Assembly (NCBI GenBank): GCA_963726795.1
Contig: CAVSDD010000007.1
Location: 318,997-382,996 of the forward strand
Length of the DNA: 64,000 nt
Source: Hyphomicrobium_A sp963726795
GTDB taxonomy: Bacteria; Pseudomonadota; Alphaproteobacteria; Rhizobiales; Hyphomicrobiaceae
Direction of reading: 5' to 3'
The notes beneath the pieces were generated by a model. The model saw nothing but the letters and a program-made list of their open reading frames with translations, made no database searches and had not been told where the DNA came from. A program made the translations under genes and the position numbers. Below are positions 43,680 through 53,800 of the stretch, one piece after another. The stretch's first letter is position 1, and the number at the start of each line of letters is the position of its first letter.

Positions 43680-44699
43680 TTAGTCGGTCTTCTTGGTGAG
43701 ACGTGCGATGGCGATTGTCTGGCGGTGCCAGTCCTTGATGGCAACCGCCGGATAGCCGCCGACCACGCCCGAAGCCTCGACATTGCGGATGACACCGCTT
43801 TTGGCGGCGATGTTCGCGCCGGCTCCGACCGTCAGATGATCGGAGACGCCGCTCTGGCCGCCGATCATGACCCCGTCGCCAACCGCCGTGCTTCCGGCGA
43901 TGCCGACCTGGGCGCAGATCACGCAATGGCGGCCGAGGGTCACGTTGTGGGCGATGTGCACGAGGTTATCGAGCACGCTGCCCGCGCCGATCACCGTGTC
44001 GCCGGTGGCCCCGCGGTCGATGGCGCAGTTGGCGCCGATCTGCACATCGTCCTCGATCATCACGCGGCCAAGCTGGAGCATGCGCGTCAGCCCCCGCCCG
44101 TTCGGCACGAAGCCGAAACCCTGTGAACCGATGGTGACGGCGGTCTCGATCTCGACCCGGCGGCCGATGATGGCATGGCTGACAACTGAGTTTGCCCCGA
44201 TCTTGCAGTCGTCGCCGATCTGCACGCCATCGCCGATGACCGCGTTGTAGGAGATGAGGCAGCCTTTGCCGATCTCGACGCCGCGGCCGATGACCGCCCC
44301 GGCTTCGATCCGCGATCCGGCGCCGATCTTGGCGCTCACATGCACGCGCGCGCTCGAGTCTATGCCGGGCTCCAGCGCAGGCTGGGGATAAAACAGCAGC
44401 CCGACCTGCGCGTACGCGAGACGCGGGTTGGCGACGTAGAGCAGGCGGCTCCCGGCGCCCGCATGGTGAGCGAGTTTGCGGTTGATGATGATCGCCCCGG
44501 CGCGGCTCGGAACAAGCGCGTCGAGATAGCGCGTGTCGGTGAACACGCTGATGTCGCTGGCCTCGGCGCTGTCGAGCGGTGCGATGTCGTGAATGGGGAT
44601 TGTGACATCGCCGTCGCCCACCGGCTCCGCGCCGACCAGGGCCGCAATTTCCCCAAGAGAAAACGGCCCCGCTCGACTGAAGAACCTGGCATCAGGCAT
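43680..44699 (-). CDS. lpxD: UDP-3-O-acylglucosamine N-acyltransferase LpxD
   Basis: 339 residues from ATG 44699 with GGTGAG upstream; GTG 44708 is the longer option. An N-terminal uridine-binding domain (ARFFSRAGPFSLGEIAALVG) is followed by left-handed beta-helix hexapeptides (IGAGSRIEAGAVIGRGVEIG and so on). The catalytic His is in LDNLVHIAHNVTLG, and GSQGFGFVPNGRG is a lipid A-pathway landmark. It adds the N-linked 3-hydroxyacyl chain in lipid A synthesis. It is usually clustered with fabZ, lpxA and bamA; here it stands alone between unrelated genes, so it may be a second copy. No key residue is missing. Confidence 0.93.
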   Translation of the reverse strand: MPDARFFSRAGPFSLGEIAALVGAEPVGDGDVTIPIHDIAPLDSAEASDISVFTDTRYLDALVPSRAGAIIINRKLAHHAGAGSRLLYVANPRLAYAQVGLLFYPQPALEPGIDSSARVHVSAKIGAGSRIEAGAVIGRGVEIGKGCLISYNAVIGDGVQIGDDCKIGANSVVSHAIIGRRVEIETAVTIGSQGFGFVPNGRGLTRMLQLGRVMIEDDVQIGANCAIDRGATGDTVIGAGSVLDNLVHIAHNVTLGRHCVICAQVGIAGSTAVGDGVMIGGQSGVSDHLTVGAGANIAAKSGVIRNVEASGVVGGYPAVAIKDWHRQTIAIARLTKKTD

Positions 44700-44761
44700 G
44701 AGGCTCACCGCTACGCATCACAGGCGCCGCAAGGGCGGACCTTAGCCCAATTGCGATTGTT

Positions 44762-46078
44762 TTACAGCACCGCCGGCTTGCGTGCGGAGCGATCGTGCCC
44801 GCCCTGGCGGGTGTCTGCGGATCGACCGCCGTTGCCGGAATGCTGCCGCTGCTTGACGGGCTGGCGATGACCCGAGCCGTTGGAGCGATTGGACCGGTTG
44901 TGCCCATTGCCACGGGGCGGTGCGGCAGTGCGAGTGGTGGTGGGTCCCGCTTCCGAAGCGCGATTAACGCTGGCGATCGATTGTTTCGTCAGCCGCTCGA
45001 TGTCGCGCAGCAAGCCGCGCTCATCGGTGCCGCAAAGCGAAATTGCAATGCCTTCAGCGCCGGCGCGCGCGGTACGGCCGATGCGGTGAACGTAGCTTTC
45101 GGGCGTGAGCGGCAGGTCGTAATTGATGACGTGCGTGACGGCATCGACGTCGATGCCGCGTGCGGCGATGTCGGTCGCGACCAATCCGCGGATGCGGCCG
45201 GAGCGGAAATCGCCAAGCGCTGCCTCGCGCTGCCGCTGGCTCTTGTTGCCATGGATCGCGGCTATCCTGATGCCGGCGGCCTCGAGATGGCGCGCGACCT
45301 TGTCGGCGCCGCGCTTGGTGCGGGTAAAGACGAGCGTGCGCTGCATGGCCGGATCGGCGAACAGCGAAACGAGCAGCGACGGCTTCTTCGTCGCATCGAC
45401 GTGGATGACGCTCTGCGCCACACGGTCGGCCGTCCTTGCAGCCGGGGTCACGGAGACGCGGAGCGGGTCGCGCAGCATCTCATCTGCCAGCTCACCGATC
45501 TCGCGCGGCATCGTCGCGGAGAAAAAGAGGCTCTGACGCTTTGCGGGGATCTTGGAAAGGATCTGGCGAATGGGGCGAATGAAGCCCATGTCCAGCATCT
45601 GATCGGCCTCGTCGAGGACGAGGATCTCGGTGCCCGAAAGTACGACGCTGCGCTGCTCGACGTGGTCCATCAAGCGGCCGGGGGTCGCAACGAGTACATC
45701 GACTCCGCGGCTCATCGCGTTGACTTGCGGACGGTGCGGAACGCCGCCGTACATGACGGCAACCGTCAGCCCCGTGTGGCGTCCATAGGTCTTGAAGCTC
45801 TGGGCAATCTGTGCGGCAAGCTCGCGCGTCGGCGACAACACTAGCACGCGCGCACCGCCGCGAATCGCGGGCCGGCTGTTCGCGGCGAGGCGATGCAGGA
45901 TGGGCAGCGCGAAGGCAGCGGTCTTGCCGGTGCCGGTCTGCGCAACGCCCAGCAGGTCTTGCCCCGCAAGAACGCCGGGAATGGCCTGCGCCTGGATCGG
46001 CGTCGGGATCGTGTAGCCTTCGGTCTCGAGGGCCTTAAGCAGGTGGGCGTTGAGACCCAATTCGGTAAACGTGGTCAT
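44762..46078 (-). CDS. rhlE: DEAD-box ATP-dependent RNA helicase RhlE
   Basis: 438 residues. Motifs in order: Q motif (PTPIQAQAIPGVL), I (AQTGTGKTAAF), Ia (PTRELAAQI), II (VLDEADQMLDMGF, the DEAD box), III (FSATMPREI), V (VATDIAARGIDVDAVTHVIN) and VI (YVHRIGRTARAG). The tail (about 375-438) is rich in Arg, Gly, His and Asn, as in RhlE. It remodels structured RNA, including ribosome assembly intermediates and cold-stabilised mRNA. The cold-shock gene follows nearby on the other strand. Confidence 0.93.
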   Translation of the reverse strand: MTTFTELGLNAHLLKALETEGYTIPTPIQAQAIPGVLAGQDLLGVAQTGTGKTAAFALPILHRLAANSRPAIRGGARVLVLSPTRELAAQIAQSFKTYGRHTGLTVAVMYGGVPHRPQVNAMSRGVDVLVATPGRLMDHVEQRSVVLSGTEILVLDEADQMLDMGFIRPIRQILSKIPAKRQSLFFSATMPREIGELADEMLRDPLRVSVTPAARTADRVAQSVIHVDATKKPSLLVSLFADPAMQRTLVFTRTKRGADKVARHLEAAGIRIAAIHGNKSQRQREAALGDFRSGRIRGLVATDIAARGIDVDAVTHVINYDLPLTPESYVHRIGRTARAGAEGIAISLCGTDERGLLRDIERLTKQSIASVNRASEAGPTTTRTAAPPRGNGHNRSNRSNGSGHRQPVKQRQHSGNGGRSADTRQGGHDRSARKPAVL

Positions 46079-46397
46079 TAAGTTCTTTCATATGTGCGGC
46101 GCGGAGGGAGGCGCCGATCATCGGCGGCCCGTGACTCAACGCGGCGGTCTGGATGGACGCCCCGCGTGGCAGGAGCTGTCATGGGTGGGAATTCAGAGGC
46201 GCTCAGCGGGAGGACGTACGAGGGGCCGTTCTTGCGAATAGGCCCGAACCCAAGTCCATTTCACGCGGCTGATGCGCCGATGTTCGCCCGAGGAACTCGA
46301 AGCGATGCGGGCTTGTCCCATGCTCGCCCCTGGATGGCAAGAGATTTCGCTGCGGCGCATGGATGCAATCCGGAGCGGGACGCACCATATGTTTATC
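46079..46397. other. Divergent intergenic region between rhlE and a small conserved gene
   Basis: 319 bases. A 42-codon upstream extension of the next frame lies within it but does not look conserved, and no RNA gene or strong hairpin is seen. It is expected to hold the promoters of rhlE and of the 46398 gene. Confidence 0.4.
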
Positions 46398-46649
46398 ATG
46401 AACGATTTCGACTACGCCGCACCCGCAGAGGTCTACACCAGCAAAAGCCGCGGATCGAGCAAGCGGCCGGTGACCTATCGCCAATTCGACAATGGCGCCG
46501 AGGCCGTCCGGTTCGCCATAGAGGAACTCGGCGCCGACGTGCTCTATGGAACGGTCATTGAATTGAACGAACAGCGGTTCGATGCTGCCGCCATTCGCGA
46601 GCTGTATCAAAGCGGAGCCTACCCACTGTCGCGCCGTCCCCAAGCCTGA
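46398..46649 (+). CDS. Conserved 83-residue hypothetical protein
   Basis: From ATG 46398 the protein begins MNDFDYAAPAEVYTSKSRGS and continues KRPVTYRQFDNGAEAVRFAI and ELGADVLYGTVIELNEQRFD, ending SGAYPLSRR. I recognise this layout from small conserved proteins of Rhizobiales of unknown function (AEAIRFAVE and AYPLxRR are the shared marks). Cytoplasmic, no signal. The start is chosen on that resemblance; the open frame extends to 46272. Confidence 0.6.
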   Translation: MNDFDYAAPAEVYTSKSRGSSKRPVTYRQFDNGAEAVRFAIEELGADVLYGTVIELNEQRFDAAAIRELYQSGAYPLSRRPQA

Positions 46650-46853
46650 GCCCGGCGCGCCTCGTTCTCCAGCCTGCTTGCCTTTATGGCTGCACGCGCC
46701 CATACACGCGGTGCTGGCGCACTTGCAATAGGATGCGCCCTCATGCCTGCGATCAGCCTACCGCAATTGGCCCTTCGCCTGACAGAGCTGATCGGGCCGC
46801 GCGCGAGCCCATCACGGCAACTCCAGCTGCGCCATTCCGGAAGGGACCAACTG

Positions 46854-47066
46854 ATGCGCGTCACAGGTACTTTGAAATTTTTCAACGCCGCGAAGGGTTT
46901 TGGCTTCGTGACGCCGGCTGACGGCAGCAAGGACGTCTTCCTTCATGCAAGCGCTCTTGAATCGGCCGGTATCGCCGTGCTGAACGAAGGCGACAAGATC
47001 TCATTCGTACTCGAGGATGACCCGCGCGGTCGAGGCAAGCAGGCCGCCCAGGTCGAGCTCGCCTGA
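46854..47066 (+). CDS. cspA: Cold-shock protein, CspA family
   Basis: 70 residues from ATG 46854 with GGAAGGGA upstream. The OB-fold carries both nucleic-acid motifs, KFFNAAKGFGFVTP (RNP1) and KDVFLHASAL (RNP2), and EGDKISFVLEDDPRGRGKQA. It acts as an RNA chaperone in cold or stationary phase. The upstream in-frame extension of 56 codons is not used. The stop overlaps the start of the next gene (TGATG), implying coupling. Confidence 0.93.
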   Translation: MRVTGTLKFFNAAKGFGFVTPADGSKDVFLHASALESAGIAVLNEGDKISFVLEDDPRGRGKQAAQVELA

Positions 47067-47290
47067 TGACCAGGGCACTCGCGCAATCCATGCACAAGTA
47101 CAAGATTGGCCAGGCCGTTGATTTGAGGCCGGGCCGCTGGTCGCTTCCGGCCTCCACTCGCGAGTACAAGATCCTGCGCCTGCTGCCGGTCGAAAGCGGC
47201 GAGCGCATGTATCGCGTAAAATCGGAAGCGGAGACCTTCGAGCGCAGCGCCAAGGAGAGCGAGCTCTCGGCGCGGGCAAAACTGCTCTGA
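47066..47290 (+). CDS. Conserved small protein coupled to the cold-shock gene
   Basis: 74 residues from ATG 47066, which overlaps the cspA stop. ATG 47090 (MHKYKIGQAVDLRPGRW) is an alternative. The sequence HKYKIGQAVDL, TREYKILRLLPVESGERMYR and VKSEAETFERSAKESELS is recognisable as a short beta-rich protein common in alphaproteobacteria next to or near cold-shock genes. Function unknown. No membrane segment. Confidence 0.75.
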   Translation: MTRALAQSMHKYKIGQAVDLRPGRWSLPASTREYKILRLLPVESGERMYRVKSEAETFERSAKESELSARAKLL

Positions 47291-47313
47291 CGTGAGCGCG
47301 GTGCACCGCTCCG

Positions 47314-47638
47314 TCAGACCCCTTGCAGCGATATCGGCACGAACTTTCGGTCGCCGGCTCGCCTTGAAAAGGCGCGCGGGCGTTTGGGGCGCAGCGAATT
47401 TTCCGCGGTCGTCTCGGCGAGCGGTCTCAGCGGATGCCCCACCGCGAGATCGCAATTCGCTTGAATTAGGGGAAGATCGTCCGAACTCGAGCCAGAGATC
47501 GTCGGGGCCGATCTCATTGCCGGCCAGATCGTGAAATTTGTGGTCCCACGTTCCCTCCTCCGCAATTTGAAACGAGACGCGGTAGGCGCGCGCGTTGCGG
47601 TCGGCGAAGATCTCAGGTGAAAGGAACCGGCGGCTCAT
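47314..47638 (-). pseudogene. Hypothetical small protein, probably frameshifted
   Basis: From ATG 47638 the first 50 residues (MSRRFLSPEIFADRNARAYR, SFQIAEEGTWDHKFHDLAG, GPDDLWLEFG) look protein-like. The uninterrupted frame then runs antisense through the two genes before it, which is unlikely. A shift near 47480 gives a short natural ending, ANCDLAVGHPLRPLAETTAE to LQGV at 47314, without overlap. No family recognised. It converges with the gene at 47066-47290. Confidence 0.35.
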
Positions 47639-47787
47639 AGCGCTCCTCCAAGGCGTAACCTTTGCTGTCTCCCGGTTGCCGGGCGACTACAGGGTTCCTT
47701 GATTAGGCAATGTGCCGGCGCAACGGAACGTAGAATTTCCGCTAAGCTTATTCAGGCTCCCAAAGCTGAGCGCTCGCCGAAATTCGT

Positions 47788-48312
47788 TTACCCAATTCGA
47801 AGCGGCCAGCGCCTTTTCACGTAGATGCAGAACCACGCCGTGAAGCGCTCTGGAAATGCTTCCGCCTCCGTCTCGATCTCCTCGGGCGTTCTCCAGGCAA
47901 AGAGCTCGGCTTCGCGACTGTCAGGCAAGACCGGACCTGCATAGACGCCGGAATGGAGATGCACGAGCTCGTGCTCGATCAGCCCATCGCCAACGTCGGC
48001 GCGATACTGCAGGTTGCCCATGGGGGCAAGTTCGCAGGTGAACCCCATCTCTTCGCCGAGGCGGCGCGCCGCCGCGTTCATTGTCTCTTCGCCCGGACGC
48101 GGATGGCCGCAGCAGGTGTTCGACCACAATCCACCCGAGTGGTACTTGTCCTTATGCCGCTTCTGCAGCAGCACCTTGCCTTTGCCGTCGTGAATGAGAA
48201 CCGAGAAGGCGCGATGAAGATCGCCGTTGCGATGCGCATCGAGCTTTGACGCTACGCCGATCGGACGATCCTGCGGATCGACCAGTATCACCTCCTCGGC
48301 GGTATCGATCAT
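47788..48312 (-). CDS. idi: Type I isopentenyl-diphosphate delta-isomerase
   Basis: 174 residues from ATG 48312 with GGAGCG nine bases upstream; a TTG 21 codons earlier exists. A Nudix-like fold: FSVLIHDGKGKVLLQKRH, then GLWSNTCCGHPRPGEE with the catalytic Cys (TNTCCGHP in the family) and metal His, and GDGLIEHELVHLHSG with the second active Glu (EHE). It interconverts IPP and DMAPP for isoprenoids such as undecaprenol and carotenoids. Relevant here because the glycan island depends on undecaprenyl phosphate, though the gene is not in the island. Confidence 0.92.
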   Translation of the reverse strand: MIDTAEEVILVDPQDRPIGVASKLDAHRNGDLHRAFSVLIHDGKGKVLLQKRHKDKYHSGGLWSNTCCGHPRPGEETMNAAARRLGEEMGFTCELAPMGNLQYRADVGDGLIEHELVHLHSGVYAGPVLPDSREAELFAWRTPEEIETEAEAFPERFTAWFCIYVKRRWPLRIG

Positions 48313-48504
48313 TCTGACATTCGCTCCATGCGGCTGCGGGGTGGCTCCGAGCAGCCAATTGGCCTTGATCTGCAAACATCGTCAACGCCGTATGAATGGT
48401 AAGGATATGCCCGACGCACCAGCGCCCAAAGGCCGCGTGGGGGAACTTGCGATGGATCCTGCCCGTTTATGGGGGTGCGACAAGCGTAGCTGAGGTTCCA
48501 CGCC

Positions 48505-48924
48505 ATGCATGTGAAGTCGATCGTTGAAGATGGCTTGAATATCTTCGCCATCGTCGAGCACGGCAAGCAACGTCAACGTTATCGCCTTTCCCGGCGAACG
48601 GGCGCCGTGAGCGCCTTCACCACGGACAGCTCGGATAAGCCTTGCTGGGCGAAGCCGACGGCGGCGGTGGCCCAGAAGGTGCGCCGCGCCATCCTTGCGC
48701 AAGGCGTCACCGCTCCGCTCGACCAGTCTTCTGCTTCGCCCAAGCAGTCACGCCGGATTCGGCCGAAATCTCGAACGATGGCCGGTGCTGCTGCCATATC
48801 CCTCACACCAGAATGGATGGGCAGCATTCCTGGTCAGCTGCGCGTGCTTGCCACGCCGAGCGACCCGACGCCCCTTTTGATGCGCCTTAACCTGATGCAG
48901 TTGCTGCGGGCCGAAACCTTCTAA
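48505..48924 (+). CDS. Hypothetical 139-residue basic protein
   Basis: Starts MHVKSIVEDGLNIFAIVEHG, KQRQRYRLSRRTGAVSAFTT. The first 60 residues look folded, while residues 70-110 are basic and Ser-rich. No signal or membrane segment and no recognised family. It lies between idi (divergent) and the small Cys-rich gene. Supported by codon pattern only. Confidence 0.4.
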   Translation: MHVKSIVEDGLNIFAIVEHGKQRQRYRLSRRTGAVSAFTTDSSDKPCWAKPTAAVAQKVRRAILAQGVTAPLDQSSASPKQSRRIRPKSRTMAGAAAISLTPEWMGSIPGQLRVLATPSDPTPLLMRLNLMQLLRAETF

Positions 48925-48988
48925 CTGTTTGAACGGCGGCGCGCCGGGGCTTGTTGCCGGGTTAGGATTGCTGTGGCACCCTAAACGG

Positions 48989-49345
48989 GTGAGACACCCT
49001 ATATACCAGCGCTGTTTCTCGGTCCTCGGCGTCCTCGCGATGCTGGGTGCGCTCGTGATCGTTCCGACGACCACGTCGATGGTGCTGGCGATGGCCGCGC
49101 CGGCTACGGGCTCCACCGAACACCAAATGCCCTGCCACAAGCCGGTAAAGTCGTGTCCGCATTGCCCGCTGAAGTCTTGCCCTAATATGGGGTCTTGTCT
49201 GACAAGTTGCTTCCAAGCGATGTCGGCGCCCGTCACCGAGGCGCGGCTTGACGGTACGGTTTCAAGCTCGTTGGTGCTTCCCGCACCGTCGCAAGTCATT
49301 GCGGCGTCGCTCGTCCCACCCCTCCTCCGACCTCCCAGTGTCTGA
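48989..49345 (+). CDS. Cys/Met/His-rich small exported protein ahead of cusBA
   Basis: About 118 residues from GTG 48989; TTG 48929 is also possible. A hydrophobic segment (FSVLGVLAMLGALVIVP, signal or anchor) is followed by STEHQMPCHKPVKSCPHCPL and KSCPNMGSCLTSCFQAMSAP, a dense cluster of Cys, Met and His suited to copper or silver. DUF2946-like proteins share this look, but I cannot confirm the family. It is 103 bases upstream of the RND adaptor gene on the same strand and may hand metal to the pump. Confidence 0.6.
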   Translation: MRHPIYQRCFSVLGVLAMLGALVIVPTTTSMVLAMAAPATGSTEHQMPCHKPVKSCPHCPLKSCPNMGSCLTSCFQAMSAPVTEARLDGTVSSSLVLPAPSQVIAASLVPPLLRPPSV

Positions 49346-49448
49346 ACCGCGCCTTAGGGCGTGAGCGCGGCCGCGGCCCAAACCGTGGCCTGCGCATGCG
49401 TTGGCCATTCCGCCTGCGCATCGTTCAGGACAGCAGGAGACGGACTCC

Positions 49449-50840
49449 ATGGAACGCGAAAACTTGCGCGCGGATGCGCGTGGCGACGCGACCGTTAAGC
49501 ACTCGCACCGCGCGGTAAAGTTCATTGCCGCATGCGGCGCCGTTGTAGCCGCTGCGGTAGGCGGACTTTGGGCTGGGGAGACGGGCTCGATCAAGCTCCC
49601 CGCAACTCTGGATGGCTTCATTCTTGAACACACGCATCGCACCGGCGCGTCGGTTCAGGCTGCCGCTCCGACAGACCAGGCCGATCCGCACCAGCGGCCC
49701 ATCATCCATTACCGCAATCCCATGGGCCTCCCCGATGTTTCGCCGGTGCCCAAGAAGGACTCGATGGGAATGGACTACATCCCGGTCTACGAGGACGAGG
49801 CCCAGGACGGCAACACGGTCAGAGTCTCTCCCGGCAAAATTCAGCGCACTGGCGTGCAGACCGAGCCCGTCGCCAAGCGCACCCTGAGCCGCACGATCCA
49901 TGCTCCCGGCATCGTCGCCGTCGATGAGCGTCTCATCACCGTCGTCGCGCCCCGCTTCGATGGCTTCATCGACAAGGTCGGCCCGGTTACCAGCGGCGCT
50001 CACGTCAAGAAGGGCGACGCTCTGATGACGGTGTTCGGCCAGGAGCTGCTCAATCAGGCGGCGCGGCTCCTTGTCGAGGACTACACGGGGCCTAGCGGCG
50101 ACACTGGGAACACCTCCACGCGGTTGCGCGACAACCTTTCGGGCGTGATCGGCGCGCGCAGGCGGCTTCTCAATTTCGGCGTGCCCGAAGAATTCATCGA
50201 GCAGATCAAGCGCGAGCGGAAGGTGCCGGATACGTTCACCTGGCCCGCGCCGCGCGACGGGGTCGTTCTCGAACGCAATGCGGTCGACGGCCAGGGCTTC
50301 AAGGCGGGCGACGTCCTGTTCCGCATCGCCGATCACACGCAGGTCTGGGTGATGGCCGACATCGCGGAGGGCGAGATCGGCGCTCTGAGGCCGGGGCAGG
50401 CCGTCAAGGTGACGACGCGCGCGCATCCGGGCCGCATCTTCAACGGCGCCGTCTCGGTGGTCTACCCGCACCTGATGAAGGAGACCCGCACGGTGCGCGT
50501 CCGCGTCGAGCTGCCCAACCCCGATCTCGCGCTGCTGCCCGATATGTACGCTGACGTGGACATCGCCACCGGCGCGGAGGACCCCGTCGCCACCGTGCCG
50601 GAGAACGCCGTTATCGACAGCGGCTCGCGCCAGGTGGTCATCCTGGACGGTGGCGATGGGCGGTTTGAGCCGCGCGACGTCAAGCTCGGGCGCAAGGGAG
50701 ACGGCTATGTCGAGGTGCTGAGCGGCGTCGAGGCCGGCGATAACGTCGTCGTCAACGGCAACTTCCTCATCGACGCGGAAAGCAATCTTCAGGCGGCCCT
50801 CAAAGGGCTGATGCAGCCCGCCAGCAAGGATGCGCATTGA
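49449..50840 (+). CDS. cusB: RND efflux periplasmic adaptor, CusB-like
   Basis: 463 residues from ATG 49449. An N-terminal membrane anchor (FIAACGAVVAAAVGGLWAGE) precedes a heavy-metal-binding domain, IHYRNPMGLPDVSPVPKKDS and MGMDYIPVY, where the methionines bind Cu(I) or Ag(I). The barrel-sandwich hybrid, hairpin and beta-barrel domains follow (RTLSRTIHAPGIVAVDERLI, GFIDKVGPVTSGAHVKKGDA). The stop overlaps the CusA start by one base. No outer-membrane CusC is present, so one must be supplied from elsewhere. Confidence 0.9.
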   Translation: MERENLRADARGDATVKHSHRAVKFIAACGAVVAAAVGGLWAGETGSIKLPATLDGFILEHTHRTGASVQAAAPTDQADPHQRPIIHYRNPMGLPDVSPVPKKDSMGMDYIPVYEDEAQDGNTVRVSPGKIQRTGVQTEPVAKRTLSRTIHAPGIVAVDERLITVVAPRFDGFIDKVGPVTSGAHVKKGDALMTVFGQELLNQAARLLVEDYTGPSGDTGNTSTRLRDNLSGVIGARRRLLNFGVPEEFIEQIKRERKVPDTFTWPAPRDGVVLERNAVDGQGFKAGDVLFRIADHTQVWVMADIAEGEIGALRPGQAVKVTTRAHPGRIFNGAVSVVYPHLMKETRTVRVRVELPNPDLALLPDMYADVDIATGAEDPVATVPENAVIDSGSRQVVILDGGDGRFEPRDVKLGRKGDGYVEVLSGVEAGDNVVVNGNFLIDAESNLQAALKGLMQPASKDAH

Positions 50841-53800
50841 TGATCGCGCGCCTCATCGCCTGGTCGGCCCGCAACCTGCTGCTGGTGCTCATCGCCACCG
50901 CCTTCATTGTGATGGCGGGCTTTTGGGCGCTGATCCATCTGCCGCTCGACGCCATTCCCGATCTCTCCGACACGCAGGTCATCGTCTACACCGAGTTCCC
51001 CGGGCAGGCGCCGCAAGTCGTCGAGGATCAGGTCACCTACCCGCTGACCACATCGATGCTGACTGTGCCGCGCTCCAAGGTCGTGCGCGGATTCTCGTTC
51101 TTCGGGGTGTCGTTCGTCTACATCATCTTCGAGGACGGAACCGACATCTACTGGGCGCGCAGCCGTGTTCTCGAATATCTCAACGCCACCGCCAAGCGCC
51201 TGCCGGCAGGCGTGACGCCGACGCTCGGGCCGGATGCGAGCGGGGTGGGCTGGGTATACCAGTACGCGGTACTGGGCAAAAACGCCTCCCTTGCCGACTT
51301 GCGCTCGCTGCAGGACTGGGAGATCCGCTTCGGGCTGTCGAAAGCCCAGGGTGTCGCCGAGGTCGCCAGCATCGGCGGCTTCGTCAAGCAATACAGCGTC
51401 GTCGTCGACCCAAGCCGCATGCGCACGCTCGGCATCACGCTCGAAAAAGTCCGCCAGGTCATCCGCGACAGCAACATGGATGTCGGCGGGCGCACGCTGG
51501 AACTCGCCGAGCACGAATTCATGGTGCGCGGACGGGGCTACCTGAAGGGCACGAGCGACCTCGAAAAGATCGTCGTCAAAATGGAGGGCGGCACGCCAGT
51601 GCTGCTCAAGGATATCGCGCGCGTCGAAATCGGACCCGACGAGCGCCGTGGAATTGCCGAGCTCAACGGCGAGGGCGAGGTCGCGAGCGGCATCGCGCTA
51701 CAGCGGTCCGGCGCGAATGCCCTGAACGTCATCGATAACGTCAAGCAACGCCTCAAGGAGATCGCCCCGTCGCTGCCCGAAGGCACCGAGGTGGTCACGG
51801 TCTACGACCGCTCCGAGCTCATCCACCGCGCGATCGCCACGCTGAAGTCGACACTGTTTGAGGAAAGCGTCGTCGTTGCCCTTGTGTGCATGATTTTCCT
51901 GCTGCACGTGCGCAGCGCGCTCGTCGCCATCCTCATGCTTCCCGTCGGCATCCTCATGTCGTTCCTCGCCATGAAGCTGCTGGGCATCGGTTCCAACATC
52001 ATGAGCCTCGGGGGCATTGCCATCGCCATCGGCGCGATGATCGACGCGGCCATCGTGATGATCGAGAACGCGCACAAGCACCTGGAGCGCGCGCCACCTG
52101 GCAAGCCCAGACTCGAGATCCTCATCGAGGCGGCATCCGAGGTCGGCCCGGCGCTGTTCTTCTCGCTCCTCATCATCACTGTGTCGTTCCTGCCGATCTT
52201 TACGCTCGAATCCCAGGAAGGCCGGCTGTTCGGCCCACTCGCGTTCACCAAGACGTTCGCGATGGCGTCGGCGGCGATTTTGTCGGTGACGCTGGTGCCG
52301 GCTCTGATGGTGATCTTCGTTCGCGGGCGGATTGTTCCTGAAAGCAAGAACCCGCTCAATCGCGGTCTGATCGCGATCTATCGGCCGGTGATCCGCGGCG
52401 TCCTCAGGGCCAAGACGCTGACCATCGCCTTGGCGTTGCTCATCCTCGGCGTGTCGGTGTGGCCGGTGTTGCACGTCGGCTCCGAGTTCATGCCGAACCT
52501 CAACGAGGGGACGCTCCTCTATATGCCGACCACGCTGCCCGGTCTGTCAGTAACAAAGTCGGCCGAGCTACTGCAGACCCAGGACCGCATCATCCGAACG
52601 TTTCCGGAGGTCGCCTCGGTTTACGGCAAGGCAGGTCGGGCGCAGACGGCAACCGATCCGGCACCACTCGAGATGTTCGAAACCATCATCAACCTCAAGC
52701 CGAAGGAGGAATGGCGCCCCGGTCTCGGCGTCGATGGGCTCATTCAGGAGATGGACCGCGCGCTGCAATTTCCCGGCGTGTCCAATGCGTGGACCATGCC
52801 GATCAAGGCGCGCATCGACATGCTCTCGACCGGCATCCGTACGCCGGTGGGCGTCAAGGTGATCGGCAAGAACCTGGCCGAAATGGAGACGATAGCGCGC
52901 CAAGTCGAGATCGCGCTCAAGGGCGTGCCCGGCACGACGAGCGCGTACGCCGAGCGCGCGGGCGGGGGGTACTACTTGGAGGTGATCCCCGACCGCAGCC
53001 GGATGGCGCGTTACGGGCTCATGATCTCCGACGTCCAGAGCGTGGTCACGACGGCGCTTGGCGCCGAGCCGATCACAACGACGGTCGAGGGACGCGAGCG
53101 TTACACCGTGGCGGTTCGCTACCCGCGCGACTTGCGCTCCGATCCCCAGTCGCTCGCCAAGGACGTGCTGGTGGCGTTGCCCGGCGGCGGCACGGTGCCG
53201 CTCGGAGAAGTTGCCGGCATCAAGCTGAGCCAAGGGGCAACCAGCATCCGCACCGAGAACGCCCAGCTGGCGATCTACGTCTACGTCGATATCCGCGGCC
53301 GCGATCTGGGTAGCTACGTCGCCGATGCCAAGAAGGCGGTCCAGCGACAGGTAAAGATGCCTCCCGGCACCTATCTCGTGTGGAGCGGCCAGTTCGAATA
53401 TCTCGAGCGGGCGGAGGCACGGATGATGCTCGTCGTCCCGCTGACGCTGATGATCATTTTCCTGCTGCTGTATTTGAACTTCCGGCGCATCACCGAAACT
53501 CTGATCGTCATGTTGTCGTTGCCGTTCGCCCTCGTCGGCGGCATGTGGCTGATGTGGGGGCTGGGGTTCAACATGTCGGTCGCCGTGGCCGTCGGCTTCA
53601 TCGCTCTCGCGGGCGTCGCTGCCGAGACCGGCGTGGTGATGCTGATCTATCTCGATCACGCGGCAGAGGAGATCCGCGCGCGCTGCCGCCAAGAGGGCCG
53701 GCCCTATTCGAAAGCCGACCTCTACCAGGCCATCATGGTGGGCGCAGTAGAGCGCGTGCGGCCAAAAATGATGACCGTGGTCGCAATCATGGCCGGCCTG

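Noticed and set aside
46943..47480. Long minus-strand frame antisense to cspA and its partner
   Set aside because: Overlaps two well-supported genes completely; only the first 50 residues from 47638 look real and a frameshift explains the rest.
49425..50837. 470-codon minus-strand frame opposite cusB
   Set aside because: Exact mirror of the CusB reading frame in a GC-rich gene; His/Asp/Arg-rich, no domain.
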